A DNA stretch of 40,843 nucleotides. Origin: Micromonospora trifolii. Its GTDB lineage: Bacteria > Actinomycetota > Actinomycetes > Mycobacteriales > Micromonosporaceae. The stretch lies in assembly GCF_022229005.1 (NCBI RefSeq), contig NZ_JAKKFD010000052.1, positions 1 to 40,843 of the forward strand, given 5' to 3'. Under the pieces are notes generated by a model that saw only the letters and a program-made list of their open reading frames with translations, did no database searches and was not told the origin of the DNA. Both the position numbers and the translations under genes were made by a program. Position 1 is the stretch's first letter. Each line of letters begins with the position of its first letter. Shown here piece after piece: positions 23,430-32,041 of this stretch.

Positions 23430-24422
23430 TCAGCCGGCGCGGCGCAGGCGTCCGAGCATTCCGTCGAGGTCCCGGACGAACAGGTCGTGGCGGAAGACGT
23501 GCCCACCCGGCACCTCGTGCCACTCGTGCGGGATGCCGGCTCGGGCGAGTGCCGCGCGGAACTCGCGCTGACCGGCGAGCACCTGGGTCTCGTTGGCGGT
23601 GTCGAACCAGTTGATCGGGTCGGGTGAGGTCCCGGCGGCCAGGAAGATCCGCTTGTTCTGGAAACTCGGGATGCGCTGGACCGGGTTGTCGGCGTTGACC
23701 CGGGCCTCATCCCAGAACGGGACCCCGTAGACGGTGCCTCCACCGAGGTCCAGCGCGGCGGAGGTGGCGTTCGCCCAGTGCACTACCAGCCCGAAGTCCC
23801 GGCGGAGACTGGCCGGCCCGGAGTGCGAGCTGACCGAGCAGAAGTGGCCGTAGTACTTGGCCGCGTACTTCAGCGCACCGAAGCCGCCCATCGAGAAGCC
23901 GGCCACCGCGCGGCCGTTGTACTCGGCGAAGGTACGGAAGTTCGCGTCGACCCACGGCAGCAGTTGGGCGATGTGGAAGGTCTCCCAGTTGCGGGGCCCG
24001 ACGAAGCTGGTCACCGGATTGCAGTACCAGCCGGTCGACGCGTCGGGCATGACGACGATGACCTCCCGGCCGGCGGTCAGACCGACGACGTTGTCCTGCA
24101 GGTGAAAGGTGCGGAAGTCGGCGTTGCCACCATGCAGCAGGTACAGCACCGGATACCGCCTGCCGCTGGTGTGGTACCCGTCGGGTAGCAGCACGTTCAC
24201 GCCCGGATCCCACTCGATGGCGTCGGTGGCGAAGCGGTAGTACTGGAGCCGGCCGCCGTTCTCGTTACGGTCGACGATGCGCAGGCCGTACCCGTCACCG
24301 GCAGCCTGGGCGGCGGACGACCCGGCGAGGGCGCCGCCGAGCATTCCGGCGGCGGCCGCCGCCGCGGAACCGCCGATCAGCCGGCGTCGGCTGATCGACG
24401 AGGACGGGGGTACGTCGAACAT
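23430..24422 (-). CDS. Tat-exported CE1/esterase-D-like hydrolase
   Basis: 330 residues from the ATG at 24422 with AGGGAGA upstream. The frame stays open far upstream but lies there over another gene. Twin arginines (SRRRLIG, residues 11-17) followed by a hydrophobic Ala/Gly run predict Tat export. The alpha/beta-hydrolase core shows YPVLYLLHGG, the nucleophile Ser177 in GFSMGGFGALKYA and His308 in EVPGGHVFRHDL. It resembles the antigen-85/esterase-D group. Its substrate outside the cell is unknown; acyl groups on polysaccharide or lipid are likely. It lies 16 bases behind the amidase gene in the same direction, so the two are probably co-transcribed. Confidence 0.85.
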   Translation of the reverse strand: MFDVPPSSSISRRRLIGGSAAAAAAGMLGGALAGSSAAQAAGDGYGLRIVDRNENGGRLQYYRFATDAIEWDPGVNVLLPDGYHTSGRRYPVLYLLHGGNADFRTFHLQDNVVGLTAGREVIVVMPDASTGWYCNPVTSFVGPRNWETFHIAQLLPWVDANFRTFAEYNGRAVAGFSMGGFGALKYAAKYYGHFCSVSSHSGPASLRRDFGLVVHWANATSAALDLGGGTVYGVPFWDEARVNADNPVQRIPSFQNKRIFLAAGTSPDPINWFDTANETQVLAGQREFRAALARAGIPHEWHEVPGGHVFRHDLFVRDLDGMLGRLRRAG

Positions 24423-24438
24423 CGCGGTCTCCCTGCGG

Positions 24439-26493
24439 TCAGAGGGTGGTCTCGTTGGGCAGCCCGAAGAAGTCGTGCCACTTCGCGCCGCCGAGGAAGC
24501 TGGTGCCGGTGGAGAGGCCGACGTAGACGTCGTTGAGGTTGCCTCTGGTGAAGGCGATGACGTCGTCCCGGCCGTCGCCGTTGTAGTCGCCCAGGTAGGG
24601 GAACTCGCCGGGCAGGCAGAAGAAGTCGTTCCACTTGACTGTGGTGCCGACGAACGAGGTGCCGGTGGAGACGGCCGCGTAGACGTCGGCATCGGCGTTG
24701 CAGGTGAACGTGACGATGTCGTCGCGGCCGTCGCCGTTGATGTCCCCGACACGCGGCAGCTCCGCGCCGACCGCGAACACGTCGTGCCAGGTCTGCGCCG
24801 CCCCGAACGCGTTTCCGGTGGACAGGGCGACGATGACGTCCGACGCCGCGACCGGTCCCTGGGTGAACGTGATGATGTCGTCGCGGCCGTCGCCGTTGAC
24901 GTCGCCGAGGGCCGGGTACTCACCGGCGATCGAGAAGTACTCGTGCCACTTGAGTGCCGTTCCGGCGAACGACGAACCGGTGGACAACGCGACGTACACG
25001 TCCCCGGCGCCGTCATGGGTGAAGGCGACGATGTCGTCGCGGCCGTCACCGTTGACGTCCCCCACCGCGGCGACCTCGACGTTCGGCGCGAACCAGTCAT
25101 GCCACCTGGTGGCGCCGGCGAACGACGACCCGCTCGACAGTGCCACGTACACGTCGGCGAGCGAGCCGTGGGTGAACGCCACGACGTCGTCGCGCCCGTC
25201 GCCGTTGAAGTCCCCGGACAGCAACGTCTCGTCGTTGAGCCCGAAGAAGTCGTTCCACTTCACCGACGTCCCGGCGAACGAGGAGCCGGTGGACGCCGAG
25301 ACGTACACGTCGTTGAGCGAGCCGCGGGTGAACGCGACGATGTCGTCGCGGCCGTCGCCGGTGAAGTCCGTCGGTGAACCCGCCAGGTAACGGCCGCCCG
25401 AGCCGCCGGCGTTGACCAGGGAGATGTAGTAGTTCCAGTTCCAGTTCGGGCCGGGATCGGTGTGGTCGTTGCCGGGCAGCTCGTTGTGACCCCTGATCGA
25501 CGCACGGGTCTTCGGCAGCCCGTACTTGTCGCAGAGGTAGCGGGTCAGCGCGGCGGACGACCGGTACATGGCGTCGGTGAACCAGGCCGGGTTGTCCACG
25601 AACCCCTCGTGCTCGATGCCCACCGCGTACGGATTGGCCGAGCGCGCGTGGTAGGCCGTGTCGCCCTCGCGCACCATCTGGGTGATCTCGCCGTTGCTCG
25701 ATTTCACCACGTAGTGCGCGCTGACCCCCGCCGACGGGTTCTGGAACCAGCTCACAGTGCCGGCGTACGACCCCTGGGTCACGTGCACCACCACTGTGGT
25801 TATCCGCGCCGATCGGCCGGCCTGGTAGTTGCCGCCGTAGGCGGACACCCACCGGGCCGGCGCGTACTCCGGCACCGCCGCCGCGACGTTCGCACCGGCG
25901 GCGCCCGCGGGGGTGACCCCCGCGTACCGGCCCAGTTCGGGTCGGAGCGCTCGCGGCGCGACCCGTACCGGTCCGGTGGCGATTCCGGTGCGCAGCAGGT
26001 CGTAGACGTGGTCGGCGTAGAGCCGGGCGGTCGACGCGTCGACGGCGGCGGTGTAGCGCGCCACCACCGGATACCAGGCGGAGAGCCGGTCGCGCGCCCC
26101 GCCGGTCAGCCCCTCGTCGTCGGCCAGGTCGCGGAGCACCGCCGCGCCGCCCCGGATGTTGGCGGAGGTGACCGAGCGCAGGCGGTCCACCGGTTCGCCG
26201 GTGAGCGTGGCCGCCCGTTCCAGGCTGTGCTGGGTGGGGTTGCTGACCAGGTGCATGACCCCGTACCCGTTGGCCTGGCTGGGTAGGCCGCCGTGCCCGT
26301 CCAGCCGCGACTCACCGTAGGCGACGGCGACCAGCAGGTCCCGGGGCACGTCGAATTCGCCGGCGGCCCGGACGAAATCAGCGGTGAGCGAGCCGGACGC
26401 CGCGGGTTCGGCCGCGTCGGCCGGCCCGGCCGCGACCTGACCGGCCAGCGCCGCCACCAGGAAGAGGGCGCACGTGCGCCTGGTCAGTCGCAT
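24439..26493 (-). CDS. Secreted N-acetylmuramoyl-L-alanine amidase with FG-GAP repeats
   Basis: 684 residues, ATG with GGAGA upstream. Signal peptide (1-27), then a lysozyme-like helical domain with Glu61 in VAYGESRLDGHGG (about 35-170). An Amidase_2 (PGRP-like) domain spans about 225-365, with zinc ligands visible as His237 (VVVHVTQG) and His344 (DHTDPGPNW) plus GIEHEGF. The last 310 residues are six FG-GAP/VCBS repeats. The protein is exported and should cut the amide bond between MurNAc and the stem peptide. The N-terminal domain may bind or cut glycan strands. The repeats probably form a calcium-binding beta-propeller for wall or surface attachment. It could act in cell-wall turnover or against competitors. 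Confidence 0.88.
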   Translation of the reverse strand: MRLTRRTCALFLVAALAGQVAAGPADAAEPAASGSLTADFVRAAGEFDVPRDLLVAVAYGESRLDGHGGLPSQANGYGVMHLVSNPTQHSLERAATLTGEPVDRLRSVTSANIRGGAAVLRDLADDEGLTGGARDRLSAWYPVVARYTAAVDASTARLYADHVYDLLRTGIATGPVRVAPRALRPELGRYAGVTPAGAAGANVAAAVPEYAPARWVSAYGGNYQAGRSARITTVVVHVTQGSYAGTVSWFQNPSAGVSAHYVVKSSNGEITQMVREGDTAYHARSANPYAVGIEHEGFVDNPAWFTDAMYRSSAALTRYLCDKYGLPKTRASIRGHNELPGNDHTDPGPNWNWNYYISLVNAGGSGGRYLAGSPTDFTGDGRDDIVAFTRGSLNDVYVSASTGSSFAGTSVKWNDFFGLNDETLLSGDFNGDGRDDVVAFTHGSLADVYVALSSGSSFAGATRWHDWFAPNVEVAAVGDVNGDGRDDIVAFTHDGAGDVYVALSTGSSFAGTALKWHEYFSIAGEYPALGDVNGDGRDDIITFTQGPVAASDVIVALSTGNAFGAAQTWHDVFAVGAELPRVGDINGDGRDDIVTFTCNADADVYAAVSTGTSFVGTTVKWNDFFCLPGEFPYLGDYNGDGRDDVIAFTRGNLNDVYVGLSTGTSFLGGAKWHDFFGLPNETTL
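24442..25368 (-). repeat. Six tandem FG-GAP repeat units within the amidase gene
   Basis: Six units of about 50-53 codons, each starting D-x-N/T-GDGRDD and continuing with an aFT...DVYvalStGssF...W core. The Asp/Asn/Gly loop is a calcium-binding type. The units are similar at DNA level too, so recombination between them can change their number. Confidence 0.9.
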
Positions 26494-26512
26494 GGGGTCT
26501 CCAATCCGCTGA

Positions 26513-26593
26513 TCACAGTGTCGTCTCGCCGTTGAGGACCGTCGTGCCGGCGACGCCGAGGGCGATCGGCAGGGCCAGGAGAGTACGTCTCAC
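26513..26593 (-). CDS. Tiny signal-peptide-like ORF (possible deletion relic)
   Basis: GTG at 26593 follows AGGAGCAGC and encodes only 26 residues: a positively charged start (VRRTLLALPIALGVAG) like a signal peptide, then TTVLNGETTL and a stop. It ends 20 bases before the amidase start. Its last residues resemble the LPNETTL end of the amidase, as if a gene for a similar secreted repeat protein had lost its whole middle. It may instead act as a leader peptide. No family known. Confidence 0.35.
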   Translation of the reverse strand: MRRTLLALPIALGVAGTTVLNGETTL

Positions 26594-26839
26594 GCTGCTC
26601 CTCGTCGGGTCGGGAATGGTCGACTGATGGCGTAACGAGACCGCCACCGACCGGAGACCGATTGCTGAGAGTTTCTTCAGGGCGCTGATGCCTGTCAATG
26701 TTCTATGAAGAATTCCTTCGATGCATCGTTCGGGGCGGGCAGGTATTGACAACGACGATTGTCGGCGGGTTTACTCGCCCGCAACCGCTGTCCCACCACC
26801 ACGGCACGGCCATGACGAGTGCGACAGGAGAGGGCAGCC
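26594..26839. other. Divergent intergenic region
   Basis: 246 bases between the divergent amidase group and DUF4185 gene, AT-richer than its surroundings in the middle (about 26650-26715). GACAA (26748-26752) and TTGTC (26759-26763) form a small inverted repeat, and TTGAC at 26746-26750 could be a -35 box for the plus-strand gene. No further gene is seen. Confidence 0.4.
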
Positions 26840-27967
26840 ATGGGGGTACGTCGTCGCTCTTTGCTGGGCCGCGCCGCCGCGATCGGGGCCGCCGGCGCGT
26901 TCGGTTCCGTTGCCGCGATCCTGACCACTACCGCTCCGGCCCAGGCGGCGGTCTGGAAGAAGCGGCTGACCGGCGCGGACCTGGACACCAGCAGCCGATG
27001 GCGGGTGGCCGGCACCGATCTGGGCATCCCCTATGTGCTGGAGAACGGCTCGGTCGGCTACCTCTTCGGCGACACCTTCGACACGCCGTGGCCCGAGGGC
27101 CCGCCAGTGCCCAACGACTGGCGGTCGCCGGTCATGTTGCGCTCCGCCGTCCACCCCGGCGCGCCGGGCGGAGTCGTCTTCGACAGCGCCGCACGCGTCG
27201 TCGGCAACGGGCGGGCCCCGGAGCTGATGCACAACGGCCACCACGGCATCGGCATCGACGGTCTTCCCGAGGTGACAGTCATCCCCAACGACGGCATCAG
27301 CTTCCCGGAGACCGGACGCCAGCTCATCTCCTACATGAGCATCGAGAACTGGAACTCCGCAGGCCCGGCCGGGCCGCAGTGGAAGTCCCGCTACGCCGGG
27401 CTGGCCTTCTCCGACAACGGCAACGACTTCATCCGTACGCCGCTGAAGTGGTGGAACAGCCCGGACAACAAGGACCCGTTCCAGATGTGGACCATGCAGC
27501 GCGACGGCGAGTACGTCTACGTCTTCTCGGTCCGCTCCGGGCGGCAGGACGGTCCGATGATGCTGCGACGCGTCCGGTGGGACCGGCTGTTCTACCCCGA
27601 GTCGTACGAGGGCTGGGGCTGGAACGGCACCAACTGGGGCTGGGGAAGACAGTGCACACCCATCCTCACCGGCCGCTTCGGCGAACCATCGGTGCGCCGG
27701 CTCGCCGACGGGACCTGGGTGATGTCCTACCTCAACTGTCAGAACGGGTGTCTGGTCACCCGAACCGCGTCCGGACCCGACCGGGCCTGGACGGGGGAGA
27801 AGATTCAGCTGACGAGCTGGCAGGAGCCCGCGCTCTACGGTGGGTTCATCCATCCCTGGTCCAGCCGGAACGCCGATGACCTGCACCTGATGGTCTCGAA
27901 GTGGACCCGCACCCCGGACGGCCGCAGCACCGCCTACCACGTCAGCCAGTTCACCGGGTCGGTGTGA
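26840..27967 (+). CDS. Tat-exported DUF4185 protein
   Basis: 375 residues, ATG preceded by AGGAGAGGG. The N-terminus GVRRRSLLGRAAAIGAAGAF is a Tat signal, cut near APAQAAVW. The body is a DUF4185-type beta-propeller: TDLGIPYVLENGSVGYLFGD, FGDTFDTPW, LISYMSIENWN, SRYAGLAFSDNGNDF, CTPILTGRFGEPSVRRLADG, TWVMSYLNCQNGCLVTRTA and the C-terminal GGFIHPWSSRNADDLHLMVS. The fold resembles five-bladed glycosidases such as GH32/GH43/GH68, but members are mostly uncharacterised. It is likely extracellular and carbohydrate-related. Monocistronic; the next gene starts 132 bases on. Confidence 0.8.
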   Translation: MGVRRRSLLGRAAAIGAAGAFGSVAAILTTTAPAQAAVWKKRLTGADLDTSSRWRVAGTDLGIPYVLENGSVGYLFGDTFDTPWPEGPPVPNDWRSPVMLRSAVHPGAPGGVVFDSAARVVGNGRAPELMHNGHHGIGIDGLPEVTVIPNDGISFPETGRQLISYMSIENWNSAGPAGPQWKSRYAGLAFSDNGNDFIRTPLKWWNSPDNKDPFQMWTMQRDGEYVYVFSVRSGRQDGPMMLRRVRWDRLFYPESYEGWGWNGTNWGWGRQCTPILTGRFGEPSVRRLADGTWVMSYLNCQNGCLVTRTASGPDRAWTGEKIQLTSWQEPALYGGFIHPWSSRNADDLHLMVSKWTRTPDGRSTAYHVSQFTGSV

Positions 27968-28099
27968 CCGGGCGATTCTGGGGGTAGGACCACGATTGCC
28001 GGCGACCGCCCCGGTGCGGGCTGCCGAGCATCCGACGTGGTGCCGGCCGTGCCGGAACCTTCCATTCCGGCGGACGCCGATCGAGGAGGGCGGACTGCG

Positions 28100-28804
28100 A
28101 TGACGCAGCCGAGGATGGATCCCGCCGACGCGTTGGCCGAGCTGGGCCGGGTCAGACTCGACGAGGTCAGCCTGGACGACATGCTGCTCCGGATCGCCGA
28201 ACTCGCCAAGGGGAGCATTCCCGGGACGAGGGACGTGTCGGTCACTCTGGTGCGCGGTCGGGTCGGTTGGACCGGGGCGTTCACCGGGGAACTGGCCCGT
28301 CAGCTGGACGAGTGGCAGTACGAGCAGCACCGGGGCCCGTGCCTGGATGCCTCCGCCAGTGGTGACACCATCTCCGTGCCAGAGATGGCCACCGAAGAGC
28401 GTTGGCCGGCATGGGCGCAGACGGCTCGCGCTGCCGGGGTGCTGAGTTCCCTCTCCATCGGGCTTCCCATCCAGGGCTCGGTTGTTGGTGCGCTCAACGT
28501 CTACAGCGATGCGGCGAACGCATTCGAGCCGCCCTCGATCGCCAGCGCGGAGGGTTTCGCCGCGTACGCGGCGGTGGCACTGGCCAACGCGCACCTGTAC
28601 GAGAACGCCGCCACGCTGGCCGCGCAGATGCAGGAGGCGATGCGAAATCGAGCCGTGATCGAGCAGGCCAAGGGAATCCTGATGGGGGGCCGGCGGTGCT
28701 CGTCGGAGGAGGCGTTCGCGCTCCTGTCGAAGATCTCTCAGGACACCAACCGGAAGGTGCGCGAGGTCGCGGAGGCCCTGGTCGCCCAGGCGGTGGGCCA
28801 ATGA
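28100..28804 (+). CDS. GAF-ANTAR regulator
   Basis: 234 residues from ATG 28100 with GGAGGGCGG upstream; the ORF before it is not supported. The GAF domain covers about 15-165 (DVSVTLVRGRVGWTGAFTG, QYEQHRGPCLDA, SIGLPIQGSVVGALNVYS). The C-terminal ANTAR domain (about 170-232) includes RAVIEQAKGILMGGRRCSSE and a three-helix end. ANTAR domains bind paired hexaloop hairpins in RNA and prevent transcription termination; the GAF part would sense a small ligand or redox state. Such proteins are common and often orphan in actinomycetes. No target hairpin pair was identified next to it. Confidence 0.9.
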   Translation: MTQPRMDPADALAELGRVRLDEVSLDDMLLRIAELAKGSIPGTRDVSVTLVRGRVGWTGAFTGELARQLDEWQYEQHRGPCLDASASGDTISVPEMATEERWPAWAQTARAAGVLSSLSIGLPIQGSVVGALNVYSDAANAFEPPSIASAEGFAAYAAVALANAHLYENAATLAAQMQEAMRNRAVIEQAKGILMGGRRCSSEEAFALLSKISQDTNRKVREVAEALVAQAVGQ

Positions 28805-28848
28805 CGAGTCGCGGGTGTGGGTGCCTGAGCTGTGGGTAGGGCTGAACC

Positions 28849-29382
28849 ATGCTGAAGCGAGCGGTGTGGCAGGGACTGGCGGCGGGCCTGGCCGGGGCGG
28901 CGGTGATGACAGCCGCCGAGAAGATCGAGCAGCGGGTGACCGGTCGGCCCGACTCCTACGTGCCGGCCCGGGTGCTGGCCAGGCTGACCGGCCTGCCGGA
29001 GACCTCCGGGCAGCAGCCCCGGTGGCAGAACCTGGCGATGCACTACGGCCAGGGTGCGCTGGTCGGCGTGCTGCGCAGCGTCATGGCGCAGGCCGGGCTG
29101 CGCGGTGCCTGGGCTTCGACGATGTTCACTGCGGTGCGTCTGACCAACGACCAGATCCTGGAGAACGCCACCGGCGTGGGGGCGCCCCCACTGACCTGGC
29201 CCCGCCCCGAACTGGCCATCGACGTGTTGCACAAGTCCATCTACGCGTTCGCCACCGGAGCGGTGGCCGACGTGCTCGCCGCCCGCGACGGGGCGGGCCC
29301 CGGGCAGCGGCACGCGGCACTCCGTCCCGGTCGCCACTCGGACGTCGGTCCGCTGCCCCGGGCAGCAGCACGCCGGGCATAG
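28849..29382 (+). CDS. Hypothetical protein, small membrane-associated
   Basis: 177 residues, ATG at 28849 behind GTGGGTAGGG. I do not recognise it with confidence. The first part is a hydrophobic Gly/Ala segment (GLAAGLAGAAVMTAAEKIEQ), followed by RPDSYVPARVLARLTGLP, a second mildly hydrophobic stretch (GQGALVGVLRSVMAQAGLRG) and a third (IYAFATGAVADVLAA). Some actinomycete proteins of this style are annotated as YagU/DUF1440-like, so that is a guess. The last 30 residues are low-complexity Arg/Ala/Pro. It follows the GAF-ANTAR gene by 44 bases and may be co-transcribed. Confidence 0.6.
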   Translation: MLKRAVWQGLAAGLAGAAVMTAAEKIEQRVTGRPDSYVPARVLARLTGLPETSGQQPRWQNLAMHYGQGALVGVLRSVMAQAGLRGAWASTMFTAVRLTNDQILENATGVGAPPLTWPRPELAIDVLHKSIYAFATGAVADVLAARDGAGPGQRHAALRPGRHSDVGPLPRAAARRA

Positions 29383-29448
29383 CCCGCGGAAGGACACACC
29401 CACGGCCAGGAAGCTGCGTCCGCGGCCGGGGAGTGTTTAGCTGCACGG

Positions 29449-30333
29449 ATGATCACACCCGTTCCCCTCGGTACCTGGCCGACGCCGTTGGAGGCAGCCC
29501 CCCGGCTCGCCGCCCGGCTGGGGCTGGCCGAACTCTGGTTCAAGCGTGACGATCTCACCGGCCTCGGCGGGGGCGGCAACAAGATCCGCAAGCTCCGGTA
29601 CACCTGCGCGCAGGCGATCGCCGACGGTGCCACCACGCTGATCACCTCGGGGGCGCCGCAGAGCAACCACGCCCGGCTCACCGCCGCCGCTGCCGCGCGG
29701 CTCGGCCTCTCCTGCGTGCTGGTACTCGCCGGCCCACCCCCGGAGAGCCCCCGAGGCAACCTACTGCTCGACGGACTCGCCGGCGCGGAGATCGTCTGGA
29801 GCGGGGACCGTCCGCTCGCCGAGGTGGTGGCGGCCGAGGCGGAGCGGCGGTCGGCGTACGTCATCCCGTTCGGCGGCACCGCTCCCGCGTCGGTCCAGGG
29901 TTATGTGGAGTGCGGTCGGGAGCTGCGGGCCCAGTTGCCGGACATCGACGGGGTCGAGGTCGTGGTGGCGCTCGGCTCCGGCGGGACGATGGCCGGCCTG
30001 GTGCGGGAGTTGGGCGCGCAGCGGGTGATCGGCGTGGATGTCGGCGCTGTGCCGGACCCACGGGCGACAGTCGCCGGGCTGCTCGTCGGCGAGGTCGAGC
30101 CGGACGCGTTGCGGATCGACGGTACCCAGGTGGGTGCGGGTTACCGCACGCTGACCGACGCCGTCCGGACGGCGCTGGAGGTGACCGCGCGCACGGAGGG
30201 CATCTTCCTCGACCCGACGTACACCGGTCGGGCGATGGCGGGGCTGCTGGCCGGCAGCTTCCCGCGTGGCGACCGGGTCGTCTTTCTGCACAGCGGCGGT
30301 CTGCCGGGACTCTTCGGCCACCCCGAGCTGTAG
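29449..30333 (+). CDS. PLP-dependent D-cysteine desulfhydrase / ACC deaminase-like enzyme
   Basis: 294 residues, fold-type II PLP enzyme. LWFKRDDLTGLGGGGNKIRK (residues 30-49) contains the Schiff-base Lys45. SGAPQSNHARLTAAAAARLG and VVVALGSGGTMAGLV (PLP-phosphate loop) are the other landmarks, and FLDPTYTGRAMAGL near the end fits the group. The family includes D-cysteine desulfhydrase (D-Cys to pyruvate, H2S and ammonia) and ACC deaminase. The sequence alone does not decide between them, but the KRDDLTGLGGGGNK pattern is the usual desulfhydrase-type one. The chain is about 30 residues shorter than E. coli DcyD. A strong terminator follows. Confidence 0.82.
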   Translation: MITPVPLGTWPTPLEAAPRLAARLGLAELWFKRDDLTGLGGGGNKIRKLRYTCAQAIADGATTLITSGAPQSNHARLTAAAAARLGLSCVLVLAGPPPESPRGNLLLDGLAGAEIVWSGDRPLAEVVAAEAERRSAYVIPFGGTAPASVQGYVECGRELRAQLPDIDGVEVVVALGSGGTMAGLVRELGAQRVIGVDVGAVPDPRATVAGLLVGEVEPDALRIDGTQVGAGYRTLTDAVRTALEVTARTEGIFLDPTYTGRAMAGLLAGSFPRGDRVVFLHSGGLPGLFGHPEL

Positions 30334-30355
30334 GGGCGCCGGCCGGGTACGCACG

Positions 30356-30393
30356 GCGGTGCCCTCCGGCGAAATCGCGCCGGAGGGCACCGC
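30356..30393 (+). terminator. Strong hairpin after the PLP enzyme gene
   Basis: GCGGTGCCCTCCGGC (30356-30370) pairs with its perfect complement at 30379-30393 (15 pairs, eight-base loop), 22 bases after the stop. Sequence belonging to a MarR gene begins directly at its right edge. Confidence 0.9.
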
Positions 30394-30687
30394 GCGGAGC
30401 TGGCCCGGCTGGCCGGCCGCAACAAGCAGACGATGGGCGCGATCCTCGACGAGTTGGAACGGCTGGGCTACGTCCGGCGTACGCCCGACCCGGCCGACCG
30501 CCGGGCGAAGTTGATCGTGCCGACGGACCGGGGCCTCAGCTTCATCGCGGCCTCCGACGGCGTCGTGCACCTGATCGAGCAGAAACTCGCCGACACGCTC
30601 GGCCCCGACCGGTACCGCGACTTCCGGGACGCGCTGGCCCGTGGCGTGGCGAGCCTCCCGGCGACCGGCCAGGACACCGAGGGCTGA
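30394..30687 (+). pseudogene. MarR-family regulator, N-terminus missing
   Basis: The frame from 30394 reads ELARLAGRNKQTMGAILDEL (the recognition half of the winged helix), then RLGYVRRTPDPADRRAKLIV (the wing) and a C-terminal dimer helix ending at the TGA 30685-30687. About 50-60 residues of N-terminal dimerisation and first HTH helices are missing. The similarity starts exactly where the preceding terminator hairpin ends. A start at ATG 30433 would cut through the recognition helix, so no working MarR can be made. The MFS gene 99 bases downstream was probably its target. Confidence 0.75.
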
Positions 30688-30786
30688 GCTGGCATGTGCC
30701 GGCGCCAACCGGGTACGCCGCCGTGGCCCCGGGGGCCGGCGGAACGCCCAGGCTGACCGCTCTTTACGCAGCCGAGGAGCACCGAC

Positions 30787-31977
30787 ATGCCGAACGCGGG
30801 GCGGGGCCGACTCACACCGACGGTCTCCCTGGTGCTGCTGGCGTCGATCCTGGTGTCGTTCCTGGCCGCGTCGGCGGCCCCGACCCCGCTCTACGGCGTG
30901 TACCAGGAACGCTGGCACTTCTCGCCGGTCACCACGACAGTGGTCTTCGCCGTCTACGCCCTCGCGGTGCTGGCGTCGCTGCTCACGTTCGGCAAGTTGT
31001 CCGACCACGTCGGTCGGCGGCCGGTGCTGGCCGTCGCGATCGCGGTGCAGATGCTCGCGCTTGTCGTCTTCATCGTCGCCAACGGCGTTGCGGCCCTGCT
31101 GGTCGCCCGCCTCGTGCAGGGGCTGGCGGCCGGCGCCGCCACCGGCGCCGTGGGCGCTGCCATGCTCGACATCGACCGGGCCCGGGGCACGCTCGCCAAC
31201 TCGATCGCCCCCGGCATCGGAACCGGAAGCGGCGCCCTGCTCTCGGCGCTGCTCATCCAGTTCCTGCCCGCGCCGACGCGACTGGTGTACGTCGTGCTGA
31301 TCGTGATCCTGCTGATCCAGGCCGTCGGGGTCGCGCTGATGCCGGAGACGGTCACCCCGATGGCCGGGGCCCGACGCAGCCTGCGGCCGGACATCACGCT
31401 GCCCCGCTCGGTGCGCCAACCGGTCCTTGTGGTCATCCCGGTGCTCTTCGCGGTCTGGGCGCTGGCCGGGTTCTTCGGCGCGCTCGGCCCGGCGCTGATC
31501 CGCAGCCTCATGAACACGTCGATCGTGGTTGGCGGTCTGGTCCTCTTCGTCTTCGCCGTCTTCGGGTCGATCGCCGTGCTGGTACAGCGCAACACCGCCG
31601 CCCGGACCGTGATCCTGACCGGAATCGTCGCGCTCATCCTGGGCATGATCGTCACGTTGGTGGCGGTCATGGCGCAGTCCATCCCGGTCTTCTTCGTCGG
31701 CCTCGCGCTCGGGGGCGTCGGTTTCGGCAGCGGCTTCCAGGGCAGCCTCAAGACTGTCATGCCGCTGGTCGAGGCGCACCAACGCGCCAGCGTGCTGTCG
31801 GTGCTCTACGTCGTCTGCTACGTCGGCTTCGGTCTCCCCACGGTGATCGCCGGCTTCCTCGTGGTCTACGCCGGCGGCCTGCCGAGGACCGCCGACGAGT
31901 ACTCCGTCGCCGTCATCCTCCTCGCCCTGGTCGCCCTGTTGGGGGTGCGCCGGGCCACCAGGACGGCGCCGGGCTGA
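30787..31977 (+). CDS. MFS transporter
   Basis: 396 residues, ATG with GAGGAGC upstream. Twelve hydrophobic helices are expected. The loop between helices 2 and 3 has the MFS motif A as FGKLSDHVGRRPVL, and helix 4 carries RLVQGLAAGAATGAVGAAML. This is the pattern of drug- or metabolite-efflux permeases of the MFS_1 group. With a MarR gene (now broken) directly upstream, the pair looks like a classic inducible efflux unit, and loss of the repressor might leave the pump constitutively expressed. The substrate cannot be inferred. Confidence 0.87.
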   Translation: MPNAGRGRLTPTVSLVLLASILVSFLAASAAPTPLYGVYQERWHFSPVTTTVVFAVYALAVLASLLTFGKLSDHVGRRPVLAVAIAVQMLALVVFIVANGVAALLVARLVQGLAAGAATGAVGAAMLDIDRARGTLANSIAPGIGTGSGALLSALLIQFLPAPTRLVYVVLIVILLIQAVGVALMPETVTPMAGARRSLRPDITLPRSVRQPVLVVIPVLFAVWALAGFFGALGPALIRSLMNTSIVVGGLVLFVFAVFGSIAVLVQRNTAARTVILTGIVALILGMIVTLVAVMAQSIPVFFVGLALGGVGFGSGFQGSLKTVMPLVEAHQRASVLSVLYVVCYVGFGLPTVIAGFLVVYAGGLPRTADEYSVAVILLALVALLGVRRATRTAPG

Positions 31978-32041
31978 TGCCGGAAGCCGGCGCCGAGCAC
32001 TGACACAAGCAGTAGCGTGGTGATCAGGAAGGGGGGCGGCG

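Noticed and set aside
24442..25368. Regularly spaced repeats that might suggest a CRISPR-like array
   Set aside because: Units are about 155 bases, diverged, in frame, and encode GDGRDD FG-GAP repeats. No CRISPR array was found anywhere in the window.
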